DNA from: Nocardioides aquaticus
Lineage (GTDB): Bacteria; Actinomycetota; Actinomycetes; Propionibacteriales; Nocardioidaceae
Reading direction: 5' to 3'
Assembly: GCF_018459925.1 (NCBI RefSeq)
Contig: NZ_CP075371.1
Coordinates: 3,782,001 to 3,846,000 of the forward strand
DNA: 64,000 nucleotides
Under the pieces are notes generated by a model. The model searched no databases. It saw nothing but the letters and a program-made list of their open reading frames with translations, and had not been told where the DNA came from. The position numbers and the translations under genes were made by a program. Each line of letters starts with the position of its first letter. Position 1 is the stretch's first letter. Positions 1-8,594 of this stretch are shown here, one piece after another.

Positions 1-11
1 GGTTCCCCGCC

Positions 12-1376
12 GTGCTGGCCGACCTCGACGACGACTGGCTGCTGGACCTGGCAGAGGAGTCCGAGGTGGCGAGCCGCGAGGCCGAGCGTCGACGTCTCCG
101 GCTGACCGCGCACTGGTGCCGCCGGCGGGTGGTCGCCGCCGACCCCGACACCGGTGCGCCGAGCGGCGGCGACCCGGCGGAACGGTGGCGGCTGGACCCC
201 GACGAGGCCGTGGGCGGGGACGGCTGCCCGGCTCTCGAGCCTTTCAGCGCCGAACCGCTCGGCACCGCGTTCTCGATGTCGACCTCCGCCGCCCTGCAGG
301 TGATGCACGACGTGCAGGACCTCGTGCACCGGCTGCCGCTGGCGTGGGCCCGGGTCGAGTCGCTGGAGGTCCCGGCCTGGCGGGCCCGCCGGCTCGCCCA
401 GGCCACCCACGGGCTCAACGCCGCCGCGGCTGCGGCCGTCGACCAGGCCGTCTCGCCGCGGCTGCACCGCATCGGCGCCGTGCTGATCGACCGCGCGGTG
501 GGCCAGGCAGCCGCCGAGCACGACCCCGCCGCGCAGGCCGCGCGCGAGGAGCTGGCCCGGCGCGGGTGGGACGTCCGGGTCGGTCCCGAGGTCGGCCCCG
601 GCGGGACCTACGACGGCTCCTCCTGGCTGGAGGCGCACGGCGACACCGACGACCTGAACCGGTTCTACGAGCTGGTCGGCGACGTCGCGGCCGACCTGGC
701 TTCCGAGGCTCTAGGGGCTCCCGGGGCCGCCGGTCCCGCCACCACCGCGGCCGAGGACCTCGGGGTCCGCCGGGCCCGCGCCCTGGGCAGGATCACCGAC
801 CTGGTCCGCGGCACGGTCCAGACCGGTGACCCGGCCGCACCCGTGACGACGACACCCCCGGCCCGGACCCGGCGCCGCGAGGCCCGCGTCTACGTCCACC
901 TCGCGCCCGACCCGGACGACCCGCGCCCGCCCGCCGAGCAGGTCGCCGCCGTCGAGCGTCTGGGCGCGCTGACCCTGGCGCGGCTCGGGCCCTGGCTCCA
1001 GCACAGCGTCGTGACGGTCGTCGGGATCCTGGACCTCACTGCCACCAGCAGCGACCGGCCGGACCTGGTCACCGACGCCCACGACCCGTCGCCGCAGCTG
1101 CGCGAGCTGGTCGTGCTGCGCGACCGCCACTGCGTGTTCCCGTGGTGCACGGTCGACTCCCGCGACTGCGACCTCGACCACGTCACGCCGTACGTGCCTC
1201 CCGAGAAGGGTGGGCCACCCGGTCAGACCTGCCCCGAGGCCCTCGCCCCCCTCTGCCGGCGCCACCACCGGGTCAAGACCGCCCGGGCCTGGTCCTACCG
1301 CCGCGAGCGCGACGGCACCTACACCTGGACCGACCCCCACCACGGCACGCACCGCGTGGATCCCCGTGCCCGTTGA
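12..1376 (+). CDS. DUF222 / 13E12-type HNH endonuclease (5' end possibly outside window)
   Basis: Member of the DUF222 (13E12 repeat) HNH nuclease family, common and often multicopy in actinobacteria; its natural target is not known. The last ~90 residues hold the HNH module: paired cysteines CVFPWC, core DLDHV and closing LCRRHH. The ~370 residues before it are the Ala/Arg-rich helical DUF222 region. The frame is open to the left edge, so the GTG at 12 is only the first start inside the window and the protein could be longer. Its stop lies 22 bases before xthA. The family call is firm; the role is not. Confidence 0.85.
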   Translation: MLADLDDDWLLDLAEESEVASREAERRRLRLTAHWCRRRVVAADPDTGAPSGGDPAERWRLDPDEAVGGDGCPALEPFSAEPLGTAFSMSTSAALQVMHDVQDLVHRLPLAWARVESLEVPAWRARRLAQATHGLNAAAAAAVDQAVSPRLHRIGAVLIDRAVGQAAAEHDPAAQAAREELARRGWDVRVGPEVGPGGTYDGSSWLEAHGDTDDLNRFYELVGDVAADLASEALGAPGAAGPATTAAEDLGVRRARALGRITDLVRGTVQTGDPAAPVTTTPPARTRRREARVYVHLAPDPDDPRPPAEQVAAVERLGALTLARLGPWLQHSVVTVVGILDLTATSSDRPDLVTDAHDPSPQLRELVVLRDRHCVFPWCTVDSRDCDLDHVTPYVPPEKGGPPGQTCPEALAPLCRRHHRVKTARAWSYRRERDGTYTWTDPHHGTHRVDPRAR

Positions 1377-1385
1377 GGCACGCCC

Positions 1386-1391
1386 TAGGCT
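1386..1391 (+). promoter_or_regulatory. -10 box TAGGCT, leaderless promoter of xthA
   Basis: TAGGCT ends 7 bases before the GTG at 1399, so transcription would begin at or next to the start codon. No Shine-Dalgarno sequence is visible. This favours the GTG at 1399 over the upstream in-frame starts. Confidence 0.55.
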
Positions 1392-1398
1392 CTGGCCC

Positions 1399-2178
1399 GT
1401 GCGACTCGCCACCTGGAACGTGAACTCCCTGCGCTCCCGCATCGACCGCGTCGAGGCCTTCCTGGCCCGGCACGACGTCGACGTGCTGGCCCTGCAGGAG
1501 ACCAAGGGCCGCGAGGACCAGCTGCCGCTGATGGGGCTGCAGGCCCTCGGCTACGAGGTCGCCGTGGCCGGCACGAACCAGTGGAACGGCGTGGCCGTGA
1601 TCTCACGGGTCGGCCTCGACGACGTCGAGGTGGGCTTCCCCGAGATGCCCGCCTTCGGCGACCCGCCGGCCGCGGAGGCGCGCGCCCTGGGGGCGACCTG
1701 CGGCGGGGTGCGGGTCTGGTCGCTCTACGTGCCCAACGGGCGCAAGGTCGACGACCCGCACTACCACTACAAGCTGGACTGGCTGGCCCGCCTGCACGAC
1801 GCGGCCGGGTCGTGGCGTGACACCCCGACCGCCCTGGTCGGCGACTGGAACATCGCCCCGCAGGACGAGGACGTCTTCGACATCGCCGCGTTCGCCACCA
1901 GCACCCACGTGACACGGCCCGAGCGGGCCGCGTTCGAGGCGTTCCTGACCGACGGGTGGACCGACCTGGCCCGCCCGTACACCCCGGGACCCGAGCTCTA
2001 CACCTACTGGGACTACTACCGGCAGCGCTTCGAGCGCAACCGCGGCATGCGCATCGACTTCCTGCTGGGCTCGCCCCCGCTGGCGGCCCGGGTGACCGGC
2101 GCCGCCGTCGACCGTGACGAGCGCGCCGGCAAGGGCGCCTCCGACCACGCCCCGGTCATCGTCGACCTGCAGGACTGA
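1399..2178 (+). CDS. xthA: Exodeoxyribonuclease III / AP endonuclease (ExoIII family)
   Basis: Mg-dependent 3'-5' exonuclease and apurinic endonuclease of base-excision repair; 259 residues, normal for the family. The protein opens with the family strand MRLATWNVNSLRSR. The metal ligand is in LQETKG, the catalytic Asp/Asn pair in GDWNIAPQDEDV, and the closing catalytic Asp-His in SDHAPV near the C-terminus. The frame extends 189 bases upstream, but the GTG at 1399 matches the conserved N-terminus and has a -10 box at the leaderless distance. The last 23 bases overlap the convergent NTF2-like gene. Confidence 0.95.
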   Translation: MRLATWNVNSLRSRIDRVEAFLARHDVDVLALQETKGREDQLPLMGLQALGYEVAVAGTNQWNGVAVISRVGLDDVEVGFPEMPAFGDPPAAEARALGATCGGVRVWSLYVPNGRKVDDPHYHYKLDWLARLHDAAGSWRDTPTALVGDWNIAPQDEDVFDIAAFATSTHVTRPERAAFEAFLTDGWTDLARPYTPGPELYTYWDYYRQRFERNRGMRIDFLLGSPPLAARVTGAAVDRDERAGKGASDHAPVIVDLQD

Positions 2179-2683
2179 CGGCCCTCCGCTTCGCGAGGAC
2201 GCAGCGGAGCAGGTAGGCCGGGGTCGGCGGGACCCAGCCCAGCTGGAGGCTCTGCCCGAGGTCGTCACGGACCGCCCAGTGCTCGGTGACCGCCCCGTCC
2301 GCGACTCGCAGCCAGTGACTCTGCCGCACCGCGAAGGTCCTGCCCGTGGGCGCCCAGGCGCGGTCCACCTCGCCTCGCGCGTCGAAGAGCACGAACGGGC
2401 CGACGTGGCGGCCTCGCATGGTCGTGTCGACCACGACGAGGTCCCCCTCGACGACGACGTGCTCGACGCGGTGCTCGATGTCTGCGAAGGCAGAGCGGAG
2501 CCACCGCGCCGTCGCGTGGAACCCCGCCGGCCCACCCACCCTGCAGTCCGGCGGCTCGGTGGCGGCCTCGTGGTTGACGGCGCCGGCCGCCACCACCTCG
2601 TCGAAGTCGGCCCGGTCACCGTGAGCCATGATCGCGATGCTGCGCAGCGCGACCCTGCGGTGCGTCTCGGAGGTGGGGGCCAT
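2156..2683 (-). CDS. NTF2-like (SnoaL-type) protein
   Basis: Small alpha+beta-barrel protein of 175 residues. Recognisable stretches are FDEVVAAGAVNHEA, the repeated short strands in the middle (VEHVVVEGDLVVVDTT) and a C-terminal DGAVTEHWAVRDD, the pattern of SnoaL/ester-cyclase-like proteins. No catalytic residue can be assigned from sequence alone. The long upstream extension of this frame is a shadow of the genes on the other strand, so the ATG at 2683 is chosen. It is divergent from the TetR gene at 2730, and the 46-base gap is an AT-rich operator candidate, so TetR control is likely. Its 3' end overlaps xthA by 23 bases. Confidence 0.75.
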   Translation of the reverse strand: MAPTSETHRRVALRSIAIMAHGDRADFDEVVAAGAVNHEAATEPPDCRVGGPAGFHATARWLRSAFADIEHRVEHVVVEGDLVVVDTTMRGRHVGPFVLFDARGEVDRAWAPTGRTFAVRQSHWLRVADGAVTEHWAVRDDLGQSLQLGWVPPTPAYLLRCVLAKRRAVSPAGRR

Positions 2684-2691
2684 CGGCGCAC

Positions 2692-2726
2692 CAATTCTTT
2701 CGATACAGTGACAATGTAATGAATTG
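2692..2726. promoter_or_regulatory. Candidate TetR operator between divergent genes
   Basis: The gap is distinctly AT-rich against its surroundings. It holds two nested inverted repeats: CAATTC (2692-2697) with GAATTG (2721-2726), and TACA (2704-2707) with TGTA (2715-2718) separated by 7 bases. Position between a TetR-family gene and its divergent neighbour fits an autoregulated operator; the exact half-sites are an inference. Confidence 0.4.
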
Positions 2727-2729
2727 AGG

Positions 2730-3400
2730 ATGGGTGACGTGGACGAGGACGTCAAGGGCCGGGGGCCGACGCCCCGCGCGTACGACGCGAGCAGCCGCCG
2801 CGAGTCGGCCCGCGCGAACCGGCGGGCCGTCGTCGACTCCGCGCGCGACCTCCTCGAGGAACGCGGGTTGGCGGCGACCACGATCGCCGAGGTGGCCCGC
2901 CGCGCCGGCGTCTCCCCGAGAGCGTCTACAAGGGGTTCGGGTCGAAGGCCGGCGTCGTGAAAGCGGTCTTCGACGTGGCCATCGCCGGTGACGACGACCC
3001 CGTACCCGTCGCCGACAGGCCCGAGGTGCAGCGGATCCGGGACGAGCCCGACCTCCGGGCCAAGATCAGGCTCTACGCCGAGGGCGCTGCGGAGCGCGCC
3101 GGCAGGGCGGCGCGGCTGCAGCTCGCGCTCCGGGACGGAGCCGCCGCGGACCCCGCGGTCGAGGAGCTGTGGCGGACCGTCCAGGCCGAGCGGCTCGCCG
3201 GGACGACAGGGGTGGCCCGCCACCTCGTCGACACCGGCCGGCTCCGGGCAGGCGCCGGCGTCGAGGAGGTGCGGGACGTGCTGTGGACCTGTCTCTCCGT
3301 CGAGGTCTACGACCTCCTGGTCCTCCAGCGGGGCTGGACCCGCGAGGCGTACGCCGACTGGCTCACCCGCACCCTGGTCGCCTTCGTGACCGATGCCTGA
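2730..3400 (+). pseudogene. TetR-family transcriptional regulator, single-base frameshift
   Basis: DNA-binding repressor family. Residues ~30-62 form the helix-turn-helix (ARDLLEERGLAATTIAEVARRAGVSP), and in the next frame the family continues as ESVYKGFGSKAGVVKAVFDV and on into the ligand-binding domain. The switch is at the run CCCCG near 2914-2918: one missing G there would restore a 223-residue protein. As read, frame one stops at 2960. The downstream part could start at 2957 but would lack the HTH. Either the gene is inactivated or the sequence lacks a base. ATG 2730 is preferred; GTG 2739 is possible. Confidence 0.8.
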
Positions 3401-3442
3401 GCCCGTCCCGGGCGCGGCGGGCGTCCGGCGCGCCGCGACCCC

Positions 3443-3448
3443 TACCCT
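3443..3448 (+). promoter_or_regulatory. -10 box TACCCT, leaderless promoter of the GGDEF-EAL gene
   Basis: TACCCT ends 7 bases before the ATG at 3456, with no ribosome-binding site between them. This supports ATG 3456 rather than the GTG-type start at 3393 that overlaps the TetR stop. Confidence 0.5.
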
Positions 3449-3455
3449 CGTCCCC

Positions 3456-5066
3456 ATGCCCCGCACGTCCATTGGTCCCGACCCGGTCGGGCGGGACGTC
3501 ATCCACGTCCTGCTCGATGCCGCGACCGCGATGCCCTGGGCCGAGGACGAGATCGACCGGCGCCTGGTGCAGTGGGCGGCCGACGCGGTGGAGGCCACCG
3601 TCACCATCGAGCCCGCTACGGCGGACACGCACGGACCGGACGCGCTCTCGGTCCCCCTGCTCGACGAACGGGTGCTGCTCGCGCGCCGCGAGACCGGCTC
3701 CCAAGGTTTCAGCGACCTCGACCGCCGGCTGCTGGTCGCCCTGGCCGCCATGGCCACCACCTCGGCCCGGCACGCCCAGCGCGACGCCCGGCTGCGACGT
3801 CGGGCCCTCACCGACGACCTCACCGGCCTGTGGAGCCACGGCATCTTCCCCGACCTCCTGGCGACCGCCTCACGCCGCCGCGAGGACGGCGAGCAGCTCG
3901 GGGTGCTCTTCCTCGACCTCGACCGCTTCAAGCAGATCAACGAGGAGCTGGGCCACCTCGACGCCGACGCCGTCCTGCGCGAGGTGGCCCGCCGCCTGCT
4001 GGCCGCGCTCCCCCCGGACTCCGTGGTGGGCCGCGTGGGCGGTGACGAGTTCGCCTGCGTCGTGCGCCGCCTGGACGGCGAGGACGGCCTCACCGAGACC
4101 CGCACGCGCCTGCGGCGGACCGTCAACCAGCCGATCCCCGTCGGCGACCGGCTGCTCAGCGTCGACGTCAGCATCGGCGGCGTCGTCTCGGTCAGCTCCG
4201 AGGAGGACCCCGACGCGCTGCTGCGCGCGGCGGAGGAGGCGATGCGTGCGGCCAAGCGCGGTCGGGAGGACGTGGCACCGCCCCGCTGGTACGACGAGAA
4301 GACCCTGGTGCGCGACCTGCTCGACCAGGGCGGTGTCGGGATCGCACTGCAGCCCATGGTGCTGCTCGGCAGCGGACGCGTGGTCGGCTACGAGGCCCTG
4401 GTCCGCGCCGACCACGGCGACCTCGGCACCGTCTCGCCCCTGCTGCTCGTGGGCTCGGCGTCGCGGACCCAGATGCTCGACGAGCTGACCGAGGTCGTCG
4501 CCGCCCAGGCCGTCGAGACCGTCGCCGCCATCGCCCGCGACAGCCAGACCCCGCAGTGGCTGTGCCTCAACGTGGAGTTCGAGCAGCTCGTCCCGGGCAG
4601 CGCCCTGGTCCCCGCGCTCGCCGCCGCCGTCGCGGGCACCGACGTCCGCCTGGTCCTGGAGATCTCCGAGCGCGAGATCGGGCGCTGGACCGGGGCCCAC
4701 GACGCCGTGGCCCGCGACCTCGACCAGGCCGGGATCGGGCTCGCGGTCGACGACTTCGGCGGCGGGCACGCCACCTTCGCGCTGCTGCACAGCTGGCCGT
4801 GGCGGTGGGTCAAGATCGACCAGGCCCTCGTGTCGGCGCGCGACGACGACAGCTCGCGGGTCCTGCTCGGCCACGTCGTCACGATGCTGCGCGACCTCGG
4901 CCTCACCGCGGTCGCCGAGGGCGTGGAGTCGACCGACCAGCGGGACCTCCTGCGCTCCCTCGGGGTCCCCCTGGCCCAGGGCACCCTCTTCGCCGCCCCG
5001 ACCACCGCCGCGCTGGTCCGCGACGCCGCCGCGACGCAGCGGCACGCCGCGCCCCCCGACCTCTGA
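3456..5066 (+). CDS. GGDEF-EAL c-di-GMP turnover protein
   Basis: Cytosolic 536-residue protein with both cyclic-di-GMP synthesis and hydrolysis domains. Residues ~1-110 look like a reduced GAF-type sensor. The diguanylate cyclase domain (~115-280) has LTDDLTGL, FLDLDRFKQIN and an intact GGDEF near residue 195; no upstream RxxD inhibitory site is visible. The EAL domain (~290-530) keeps YEALVR, LCLNVEF, LEISEREIG, DDFGGG, VAEGVES and the final LAQG. All key catalytic positions look present, so either activity is possible. No signal peptide or membrane segment. A monocistronic layout is likely, with rmuC starting 38 bases later. Confidence 0.9.
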   Translation: MPRTSIGPDPVGRDVIHVLLDAATAMPWAEDEIDRRLVQWAADAVEATVTIEPATADTHGPDALSVPLLDERVLLARRETGSQGFSDLDRRLLVALAAMATTSARHAQRDARLRRRALTDDLTGLWSHGIFPDLLATASRRREDGEQLGVLFLDLDRFKQINEELGHLDADAVLREVARRLLAALPPDSVVGRVGGDEFACVVRRLDGEDGLTETRTRLRRTVNQPIPVGDRLLSVDVSIGGVVSVSSEEDPDALLRAAEEAMRAAKRGREDVAPPRWYDEKTLVRDLLDQGGVGIALQPMVLLGSGRVVGYEALVRADHGDLGTVSPLLLVGSASRTQMLDELTEVVAAQAVETVAAIARDSQTPQWLCLNVEFEQLVPGSALVPALAAAVAGTDVRLVLEISEREIGRWTGAHDAVARDLDQAGIGLAVDDFGGGHATFALLHSWPWRWVKIDQALVSARDDDSSRVLLGHVVTMLRDLGLTAVAEGVESTDQRDLLRSLGVPLAQGTLFAAPTTAALVRDAAATQRHAAPPDL

Positions 5067-5104
5067 TCCCGGGGGCTGTCGGCGCCCTGCCCCAGGCTGG
5101 GGCC

Positions 5105-6256
5105 ATGACCACCGGTTCCGAGACCCAGACGCCCCTGCTCGTGCTGGTCCTGGTGTGCGTGCTGCTCGCGCTCCTGGTCGGCGGCGCCGTCGGCTACGCG
5201 CTCGGCGCCCTGAGGACGCGGGCCGCGGCGGGCGGCGCGGCGGCCGGGGGCGCGGACCAGGCCGCCCGCGAGAGCAGCGCCGCCGAGGCCGCGGTGCTGC
5301 GCGAGAGCCTGGACCGCCTGCACGACCAGATGCGCGACCTCGAGCACAGCCGGGTGTCCTGGCAGAGCCGGCTGCACCAGCAGGTCGACGACGTCCGCCA
5401 CACGACCGACAGCCTGCGCCGCGAGACCGCCTCGCTGGCCACCGCGCTGCGCAAGCCCGCCGTCCGCGGCCGCTGGGGCGAGCTCCACCTGCGCCGGGCC
5501 GTCGAGCTGGCCGGCCTGGTCGACCGGTGCGACTTCGAGGAGCAGGTCCGCCTGCACGGCCCCGACGGGGCCGAGGCGCTCGACGCCGGCGCCCTGCGCC
5601 CGGACCTGGTGGTCCGGCTCGCGGGCGGGCGCAGCATCGTGGTGGACGCCAAGGTGCCCCTGGAGGCCTACCTCGACGCCACCACGAGCACCGACGACGA
5701 GGAGCGCGAGGCGCACCTGGTGCGGCACGCCCGTCAGCTGCGCACCCACGTCGACGCCCTGGCCGCCAAGTCGTACTGGCGCTCGCTGCCCGGGTCGCCC
5801 GACTTCGTGGTCCTCTTCGTGCCGGCCGAGTCGTTCCTCGCCGCCGCCCTCGAGACCGAACCGGCCCTGCTGGAGCACGCGGCGGCCCGCCACGTGGTGC
5901 TGGCCTCCCCCACCACCCTGATCGGGCTGCTGCGCACCGTGGCGCTGGGGTGGAGCCACGCCGCGCTCACCGAGCAGGCGCAGGAGGTGCACCGGCTGGG
6001 CCGGGAGCTGCACGCCCGGCTGGCCACCTGGAGCGGCCACCTCGACCAGGTCGGCCGCTCCCTCAACGCCGCCGTCGGCCACTACAACAGCGCCGTCGGC
6101 TCCCTCGACACCCGCGTGCTCGTCTCGGCCCGCCGCTTCGAGGAGCTCGGGGTGACCCACGACGAGCTGGCGCCCCCGCGCACCGTGGGCCTGCGGGCCG
6201 TGGACCGGCGCGGCGCGGCGCCGGAGGACCCGCCGGACCGTACGGTGGCGATATGA
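5105..6256 (+). CDS. rmuC: DNA recombination protein RmuC
   Basis: RmuC-family protein that limits recombination at inverted repeats in E. coli; the fold is nuclease-like and the exact reaction is unsettled. Residues ~10-32 are a single hydrophobic anchor (LLVLVLVCVLLALLVGGAVG), ~55-105 a predicted coiled coil, and ~115-345 the RmuC domain with VRGRWGELHLRRAVELAG, VVDAKVPLEAYLDA and ANPTTLIGLLRTV-like ASPTTLIGLLRTVALGW. At 383 residues it is family-typical. A CAGGCT box ends 6 bases before ATG 5105. The stop overlaps the next start in ATGA, so the two genes are translationally coupled. Confidence 0.92.
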   Translation: MTTGSETQTPLLVLVLVCVLLALLVGGAVGYALGALRTRAAAGGAAAGGADQAARESSAAEAAVLRESLDRLHDQMRDLEHSRVSWQSRLHQQVDDVRHTTDSLRRETASLATALRKPAVRGRWGELHLRRAVELAGLVDRCDFEEQVRLHGPDGAEALDAGALRPDLVVRLAGGRSIVVDAKVPLEAYLDATTSTDDEEREAHLVRHARQLRTHVDALAAKSYWRSLPGSPDFVVLFVPAESFLAAALETEPALLEHAAARHVVLASPTTLIGLLRTVALGWSHAALTEQAQEVHRLGRELHARLATWSGHLDQVGRSLNAAVGHYNSAVGSLDTRVLVSARRFEELGVTHDELAPPRTVGLRAVDRRGAAPEDPPDRTVAI

Positions 6257-6705
6257 GCGCCCGCACGCTGTGGGAGGAGGGGCGACAACCCGGTCACGAG
6301 GTCGTCGCCCTCGCTGCAGCGCTCACCATGACCGCGGTGACCGTCGACCTGCTGCTCGACGACTCGCTGTCCTTCTTCTTCGACCTGAGCTTCGTGGCCG
6401 TCTGCGTGGGCATGGCCCTGGCGGTACGCCCCCGGGACTTCTTCACGATCGGGGTCCTGCCGCCGCTGCTGATGCTCGCCGTGTGCGTGCTGCTGGCCAT
6501 CGCCGACACCGACGTGCTCGCCCGGTCCTCCGACGGCGTCGTGCAGGCCACGGTGACCGGGCTGGCCCACCACATGGTGGCCCTCGGCACGGGGTACGCC
6601 CTCTGTCTCGCCGTCCTCGTCGTGCGCCAGCGGGCCACGCGCCGCGTGGCACCGGCCAGCGAGCCGGTCGCGGCCGCCCCACAGCCCGACCGCCGCGTCG
6701 GCTGA
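6253..6705 (+). CDS. DUF6542-type membrane protein
   Basis: 150-residue integral membrane protein with three or four hydrophobic segments (about residues 18-36, 43-60, 65-85 and 100-125) and a basic, Ala/Pro-rich tail. It resembles the actinobacterial DUF6542 family; function unknown. It overlaps rmuC by four bases (ATGA), so it is made by coupled translation from the same transcript. The tail-to-tail gap to the YciO-type gene is 17 bases. Confidence 0.7.
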   Translation: MSARTLWEEGRQPGHEVVALAAALTMTAVTVDLLLDDSLSFFFDLSFVAVCVGMALAVRPRDFFTIGVLPPLLMLAVCVLLAIADTDVLARSSDGVVQATVTGLAHHMVALGTGYALCLAVLVVRQRATRRVAPASEPVAAAPQPDRRVG

Positions 6706-6722
6706 GACCCACCCCTGCAGGA

Positions 6723-7349
6723 CTAGTCCTCCAGGAAGGGGCCCGGGTCCCCCGCGCCGACCCGGAGCACCTCGGCGGTGCCCTCCGAGAGGTCGACCAC
6801 CGTCGTCGGCGCGGCCGACACCTCACCCGCGTCGACCACCAGGTCGACGGCGTGGTCGAGGTCCTCCTTGACCTCCCAGCCGACCGTGCGCGGCTCGTCC
6901 TCGCCCGGCAGGATCAGCGTGCTGGTCAGCATCGGCTCGCCGAGCTCGTCGAGCAGCGCGGTGACGAACGGGTGGTCGGGGATCCGGACGCCGACGGTGC
7001 GCTTCTTCGGGTGCAGCAGGCGCCGCGGGACCTCCGGCGTGGCCTTCAGGATGAACGTGTACGGCCCGGGCGTCGCGGACCTGATCGCCCGGAAGGCGTG
7101 GTTCTCCACCTGCACCAGCTGTCCGAGCTGGGAGAAGTCCCGGCAGACCAGGGTGAAGTGGTGGCGCTCGTCCAGGCCTCGGATGCGCAGGATCCGGTCG
7201 CGGCCGTCGCGGTTGCCGACCCGGCAGCCCAGCGCGTACCCCGAGTCCGTCGGGTAGGCGATCAGGGCGTCCTCCTGCAGCGCCTGCACGATCTGCGCCA
7301 GCCGCCGGGGCTGGGGGTCCTCCGGGTGGACGTCGACGAACCTGGCCAC
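6723..7349 (-). CDS. Sua5/YciO/YrdC-family protein (YciO type)
   Basis: 208-residue protein of the YrdC fold, related to threonylcarbamoyl-AMP synthase. The nucleotide-binding pattern ALIAYPTDSGYALGC, the KR/IRG segment (ILRIRGLDERHHFTLVC) and PGPYTFILKAT are present. Length and the GYALGCRV variant fit YciO paralogues rather than full TsaC/Sua5, which carry a C-terminal Sua5 domain, so a tRNA t6A role is unproven. Start GTG 7349 has an AGGAG-like site upstream and matches the usual N-terminus ARFVDVHPED. The extra 21 codons upstream are not family-like. Confidence 0.85.
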   Translation of the reverse strand: MARFVDVHPEDPQPRRLAQIVQALQEDALIAYPTDSGYALGCRVGNRDGRDRILRIRGLDERHHFTLVCRDFSQLGQLVQVENHAFRAIRSATPGPYTFILKATPEVPRRLLHPKKRTVGVRIPDHPFVTALLDELGEPMLTSTLILPGEDEPRTVGWEVKEDLDHAVDLVVDAGEVSAAPTTVVDLSEGTAEVLRVGAGDPGPFLED

Positions 7350-7451
7350 GGCCGCTCCTGCCTGCTCCCGGCGCCGCAGCGCCTGTATCGTCCTGGGCGC
7401 CCAGGATCTCACGAGCCACGCTCGTGGACGCAGACGGAAGGCGGGGAGCGC

Positions 7452-8594
7452 GTGCGCACGGCCCTCGCCCTGCCGGTCCTCCTGCTCGCCCTGCTCACCG
7501 GCCCCGCAGCGGCCGCAGCGCCCGACCCCGGCCCCGGCTCGTTCTTCCCGGCCGCCTCGTCCCGGCTCGACGTGGTGGTGCCCGCCGACGCCGGGCCGGG
7601 CACCCTGCGGGCGGGCCTGGCCGCCGTGGGCGCCCTCGCGGCGCGCTACCCGACCGCCTCGATCGGCCTGAGGGCCGACGACGCAGCCGTCCCGGACGTC
7701 GCGCGCGACCAGCGTCTGGTCGCGCTCCGCCCCTCACCGGGACCGGTGCGGCGCACGGTGCGGACCGTGGACGGGGTGCCCGCGCTGCTCCTGCACGGCC
7801 GCGACGCCGGCCTGCTGGCCGCCGCCACGGCGCTGGCCGGTCCGGGCGGCCACCCGACGCCGGGCGACGGGATCACCGTCGACCTCGGCACCACCGGTAC
7901 CGACCCGGTGGCGGCCGCCCGTCGGGCGGCCCCGGTGGTCGCCGCCCTCCAGCAGGCCGCGTCGCGAGTCCGGCCGGTCCACGTCGTCGCGCCCGGCACC
8001 CTTCTGCGCGGCACTCTCCTGACCGGCGACCGCTCCGGCGTCCTGGTCGGGGCCACCGCCGCGGACGCCGCCGCCCTCGGGGCCCCGCTCGGGCTGCGGG
8101 CCACCAGCGGGCTCCCGGACGTCGCGCGCGGGACCGCGTACGCCGCCCTGCAGCCGGTGGACGACGACGGGCGGCGGTTGCTGCTCCTCGGCGGGTGGGC
8201 CCCGCGAGGCGCGGAGGGCGACCGTCAGCTCGACCGGTTGCTCGACCGGGCCGCCTACACCGCCGGCACGACCGGCTGGGACGGGCGCGGCGAGGAGGTC
8301 CTCGCGGTGACCCCGGGCGCGGACCCGCTGCTGCTCGGGGTCGGCGCGGACCGGACTGCGGCCCGCTCCGCGGCGGAGGGAGCCGCAGACGGAGCCGCAG
8401 ACGGAGCCGCGGACGAGACCGCCGGCCGGTGGTGGTTCGTGGGCGGCGTCGCGGCGCTGCTGGTCGCGCTGGCGGGACGGGGACTGACGACCGTGCTCCG
8501 CCGCCCCCGCTGGCCGGTCAGCTCCGGCCGGCGGCCTTCAGGTCGCGGCGGAGCTCCTTGGGAAGCGAGAAGATCAGCGACTCCTCGGCGGTGA
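7452..8594 (+). CDS. Secreted, C-terminally anchored protein with two similar modules; unknown function
   Basis: 380 residues. A signal peptide (residues 1-~22, [20 protein letters not shown] ending in Ala-rich) precedes two loosely similar alpha/beta modules. Each ends in a strand pattern of the form LLLxG followed by a gap and AAxALA, and a single TM (~355-375, [14 protein letters not shown]) lies before a basic tail. The arrangement loosely recalls BcsB-type cellulose-synthase accessory modules, but I cannot confirm this. Three 12-base units near 8380-8418 encode repeated GAAD just before the TM. GGGGAG precedes GTG 7452. The last 77 bases overlap convergent ispH. Confidence 0.65.
   Translation: MRTALALPVLLLALLTGPAAAAAPDPGPGSFFPAASSRLDVVVPADAGPGTLRAGLAAVGALAARYPTASIGLRADDAAVPDVARDQRLVALRPSPGPVRRTVRTVDGVPALLLHGRDAGLLAAATALAGPGGHPTPGDGITVDLGTTGTDPVAAARRAAPVVAALQQAASRVRPVHVVAPGTLLRGTLLTGDRSGVLVGATAADAAALGAPLGLRATSGLPDVARGTAYAALQPVDDDGRRLLLLGGWAPRGAEGDRQLDRLLDRAAYTAGTTGWDGRGEEVLAVTPGADPLLLGVGADRTAARSAAEGAADGAADGAADETAGRWWFVGGVAALLVALAGRGLTTVLRRPRWPVSSGRRPSGRGGAPWEARRSATPRR

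Noticed and set aside
2684..4357. N-terminal extension of the NTF2-like frame to 733 residues
   Set aside because: The added part is antisense to the TetR and GGDEF-EAL genes and is Ser/Arg-rich noise; the NTF2-like protein itself starts at 2683.
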